Positions 56,201-60,600 of a DNA stretch of 64,000 bases are shown here, one piece after another. Numbering within the stretch: position 1 is the stretch's first letter; the number at the start of each line of letters is the position of its first letter. A program made the translations under genes and the position numbers. Under the pieces are notes generated by a model that had not been told where the DNA came from, did not search any database, and saw only the letters and a list, made by a program, of their open reading frames with translations. Origin of the DNA: Oncomelania hupensis (Eukaryota; Mollusca; Gastropoda; Littorinimorpha; Pomatiopsidae); NCBI GenBank assembly GCA_036898135.1, contig CM072526.1:9265187-9329186 (forward strand), in the 5' to 3' direction.

Positions 56201-57616
56201 ATCTTTCTCTGTCCTCAGCAGCCCTGATGGCTTCGCTCAGTGTCAAACCAGTCCATTCTCGAATGTTGTCCTCCCACCTCTTTTTCGGTCTCCCTCTTCT
56301 TCTACCTCCTTGCACTGTGCCTTGCAAAATGGTCTTTACAAGGCCTGATGATCTGGTGACGTGGCCATATCATCGGAGTTTCCGTTTCTTCACCACTGTG
56401 AGCAAGTCATCGTGTTGTCCAATGGCTTGTGTGATGGTCTGTCGGACTTCGTCGTTGGTGATGTGTTGGGTATAGAGTTAGGGTTAGGGTTACAATGATT
56501 GTGAGACAATGATTTACTCACCCCGTTTCAAACAGCTGTGCCACAGGAATGTTATGGCTCTGAAAAATAGGTAACAAACAACTGCATCAGCAAGTCTTCA
56601 AACATTCTCAACACACACCATACCCAACATCAAAAACAACCACCACCATTTGCAATGACTCGTATTTGTCTCACAATCCTCCCACTACCTCTCCAATCAA
56701 CCAATGTCAGTCATATTACTCCCACTACCTCTCCAATCAACCAATGTCAGTTATATTACTCCCACTACCTCTCCAATCAAAAAATGTCAGTTATATTACT
56801 CCCACTACCTCTCCAATCAACCAATGTCAGTTATATTACTCCCACTACCTCTCCAATCAACCAGTGTCAGTTATATTACTCCCTCTACCTCTCCAATCAA
56901 CCAATGTCAGTTATATTACTCCCTCTACCTCTCTAATCAACCAGTGTCAGTTATATTACTCCCTCTACCTCTCCAATCAACCAGTGTCAGTTATATTACT
57001 CCCTCTACCTCTCCAATCAACCAATGTCAGTTATATTATTTCCACCCAAGCTTTAACAGCATTTCCTGAGCTTTCTAACTTCCTAAGAGTGCACTTTTTG
57101 GAACTAATGTGGAGCACCATTACCAACATTTGCCAAACTGCAGGCCATGTTTTAAAACAGTATACTCACCTGTCATTACCAACATTTGCCAAACTGCAGG
57201 CCATGTTTTAAAACACTATACTCACCTGGCATTACCAACATTTGCCAAACTGCAGGCCATGTTTTAAAACAGTATACTCACCTGCCATTACCAACATTTG
57301 CCAAACTGCAGGCCATGTTTTAAAACAGTATACTCACCTGCCATTACCAACATTTGCCAAACTGCAGGCCATGTTTTAAAACAGTATACTCACCTGCCAT
57401 TACCAACATTTGCCAAACTGCAGGACATGTTTTAAAACAGTATACTCACCTGCCATTCTTTGGGCGGGTAAAGGAGATGCTTGTTGGTCACAGTATTCCT
57501 GAAATAAAAGACAAACCATAGGACCCATATGCTCCTAAGGGAATCTATTCAAAACATTCTACATAAACAGGGGAGTGGCCATTACTGTTGTACAACAAGT
57601 GATCATGCTGGTCATA

Positions 57617-57682
<66 letters not shown>

Positions 57683-60600
57683 CTAATTTGTATGGTGCAC
57701 AAGTGCTCAATTCTTATCATCATCTGACATCATCACAATCATCATCATCATCATAAATTATGTTAATTGTTATAATAATAACACAAATTATCGATATCTT
57801 GGAAATATAATAATAAAGATCTATCCTATCCTATCCCGTAACTCGGAGGTCATAGGGGCACCACAGATGATCGTTTAACCAGCATACTCCATCTTTCTCT
57901 GTCCTCAGCAACACTGATTGTTTCGTTCAGTGTCAAACCAGTCCATTGTCCTCCCACCTCTATTTCGGTCTCCTTCTTCTTCTACCTCCTTGCACTGTGC
58001 CTTGCAGGACGGTCTTTGCAAGACCTGATGATCTGGTGACGTGGCCATACCATCGGAGTTTCTGTTTTTTCAACACTGTAAGCAGGTCATCGTGTTGTCC
58101 AATGGCTTGTGTGATGGTCTTTCAGACTTCGTTGTTGGTGATGTGTTGGATATAGGAAATGCCCAGAAGTCTTCTGTAGCACCTCTTCTCCATGCTTTGA
58201 ACTTCTTCGTTGTAGATCTGCTGTGAGGGTCCATGTCTCGCAAGCATGTAGGTCATCACTTTGGTCTTCTCTGCACTTATTTCTATTCCATAGGCTCTGG
58301 AGGTGGTGTCAAACCTCTGTACCAGCTGTTCAAGTTCTTGTTCCTCTCCAGCCAATCCATCAATGTCATCTGCAAAACGAAGGTTGGAGATTGCTCTTCC
58401 CCCTATGCTGACTGTGCCTTCGTGATCTGCAAGGGAATCTGACATGATGCGCTCTAGGAAGATGTTCAAGAGTGTTGGAGAGAGTAGGCATCCTTGACAC
58501 ACACCGATTGTTGTTCTGAACCAGTTTCCGATGGCGCTGTTGTGGAGGACTGCACTGGTAGCCTTGTCATACAGGCTTTTGATAACTTCAATAATTTTAG
58601 GGCTGATGTTGTACACTCTCATGGTTGCCCACAGAGCTGCATGCCAGACTCTGTCAAACGCCGTTTTGAAGTCTATGAACACATGATATAGATGTTGGTG
58701 GTGCTGTAAGTATTTCTCGCAGATTATTCTGAAGTCGAAAATCTGTTCAGTGGTACTTCACCCTGCCCTGAATCCTGCTTGTTCTTCAGCTATGATTTGT
58801 TCAGCTTGGGGTTTCAACCTGTGAGTATTATTTTCAGGAGGACCTTGCTGGGATGGCTGATGAGGCTGATGGTGCGGTAATTTTCACATTCCTGAAGGTT
58901 ACCTTTCTTGGGAAGAGTGATGACAAGCGACTGGGTCCATGGTGTAGGCCACTCCCCACTCTGCCAGATTTTGTTACAGATAATGGTAAGTGCGTCAAAC
59001 ATCGATTCTCCTCCTGCTTGAAGCAGTTCCGTGGGTATGTTGTCCACTCCTGCTGACTTCCCCTTCTTCAGCGATTGCACTGCTGCCTCAACTTCTTCCC
59101 AGAGAATTGGGAGGATTTCTTCTTCTCTGTTCTCAGGACATACTAGAACTGATGGGTCTCCGTTTGGTGTGTGGTTGTAAAGGTCAGAGCAGTACTCTAG
59201 CCACTGTCATGGGTTGCTGCCCAGTCTCCAGTAGACTCATTACCATCCGTCTGAGAGCAACCCCTTTCAACATCATCATCATCCAGACCTATGCCCCAAC
59301 ATCAGACTATGACGACACCGAAGTGGATGATTTCTATGAAAATCTACAGGCTGTTCTTGACCAAGTGCCGAAGAAGGACATGGTCATAGTGGAAGGCGAC
59401 TGGAATGCCAAGGTTGGTCAAGATGCGCACCACAACTGGGGAGACACATGTGGACCCCACTGCAACAACGACACAAATGACATGGGTCTGCGACTCTTGG
59501 AGTTTGCCAGATACAACAATCAGATACTGGCAAACACGCTTGGTCTTCACAAAAAATCCAGATAATTGGACATGGCACAGTCCCAGCGGGGAGCATCACA
59601 ACCAGATCGACTACATCATGGTCAAGAAACGCTTCAGATCAAGCATCAACATTGGCAGGACACCTACTTTTCCAGGGGCAGACATCGGAAATGACCACGA
59701 TCTCGTGATGATGTCTATCCAGCTCCACTTAAAGAGAGTAAACACAGCAAAGTGCACCTGTCTGAAGTTCGGCCTGGACAAACTGCAAGACCCGGAGGTG
59801 GCGGAAATATTTCAGGCCACAATTGGAGGGAAATTTGCACCACTGCTCATTTTGGAAGCTGGTGAAGTAGATGCCAACACCATGACCACCGCCTTCAACT
59901 AAGCTGTGACAGATGCCGCCATGGATATCCTTGGAAAGCACCGGTCAAAGAAGAATCTGTGGATCACACACCTGAACTTTTGGACCTGTGTGATAAACGA
60001 AGAGAGATGAAAAAGAAAAAGAACACCTCACAGGAAGCTGATACCTACCGAAAAATCAACAATGACATCCGAAAAGGCATGTACTTAACCAGTGTTCCCT
60101 ACCCCCAAAATAAATAAGGGTCTATGGGACTCTCAGTTATCCAAATGTAAGAGTCCTTTTGCAAATTTTGAAAGCTGTGATCAGCGACATAATTGCATTG
60201 AGGAAGTATACAATGCGCGTGCATGCAATTTTAAAGGACGACTTTGAATCGTTGCTATGGAAGTCTTCATTGAGGGTTTGCCGTGAATTAGTTAGCCACT
60301 CATTTGTCATATTTTCTACTTCAGCGATTTGAGAGAAAATGTTTGCATCTGAAGCACACATACAAACTTTTCTGCGTCTTTTTTCAAATATCGAAGAAGA
60401 CTTTTGGCATTTCCTATACCCAGCACATCACCAACGATGAAGTCCAAAAGACCATCATACAAGCCATTGGACAACATGATGACATGCTCAAGTGGTGAAG
60501 AAATGGAAACTGATGGTATGGCCACGTCACTAGAGCATCAGGCCTTGCAAAGACCCTCCTGGAAGGCATGGTGCAAGGAGGCAGATGAAGAGGGAGAAAG

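Noticed and set aside
58122..58682. Host gene for a reverse transcriptase or craniofacial-type protein
   Set aside because: The same frames recur in at least nine truncated copies with the same tail and duplications; it is LINE sequence.
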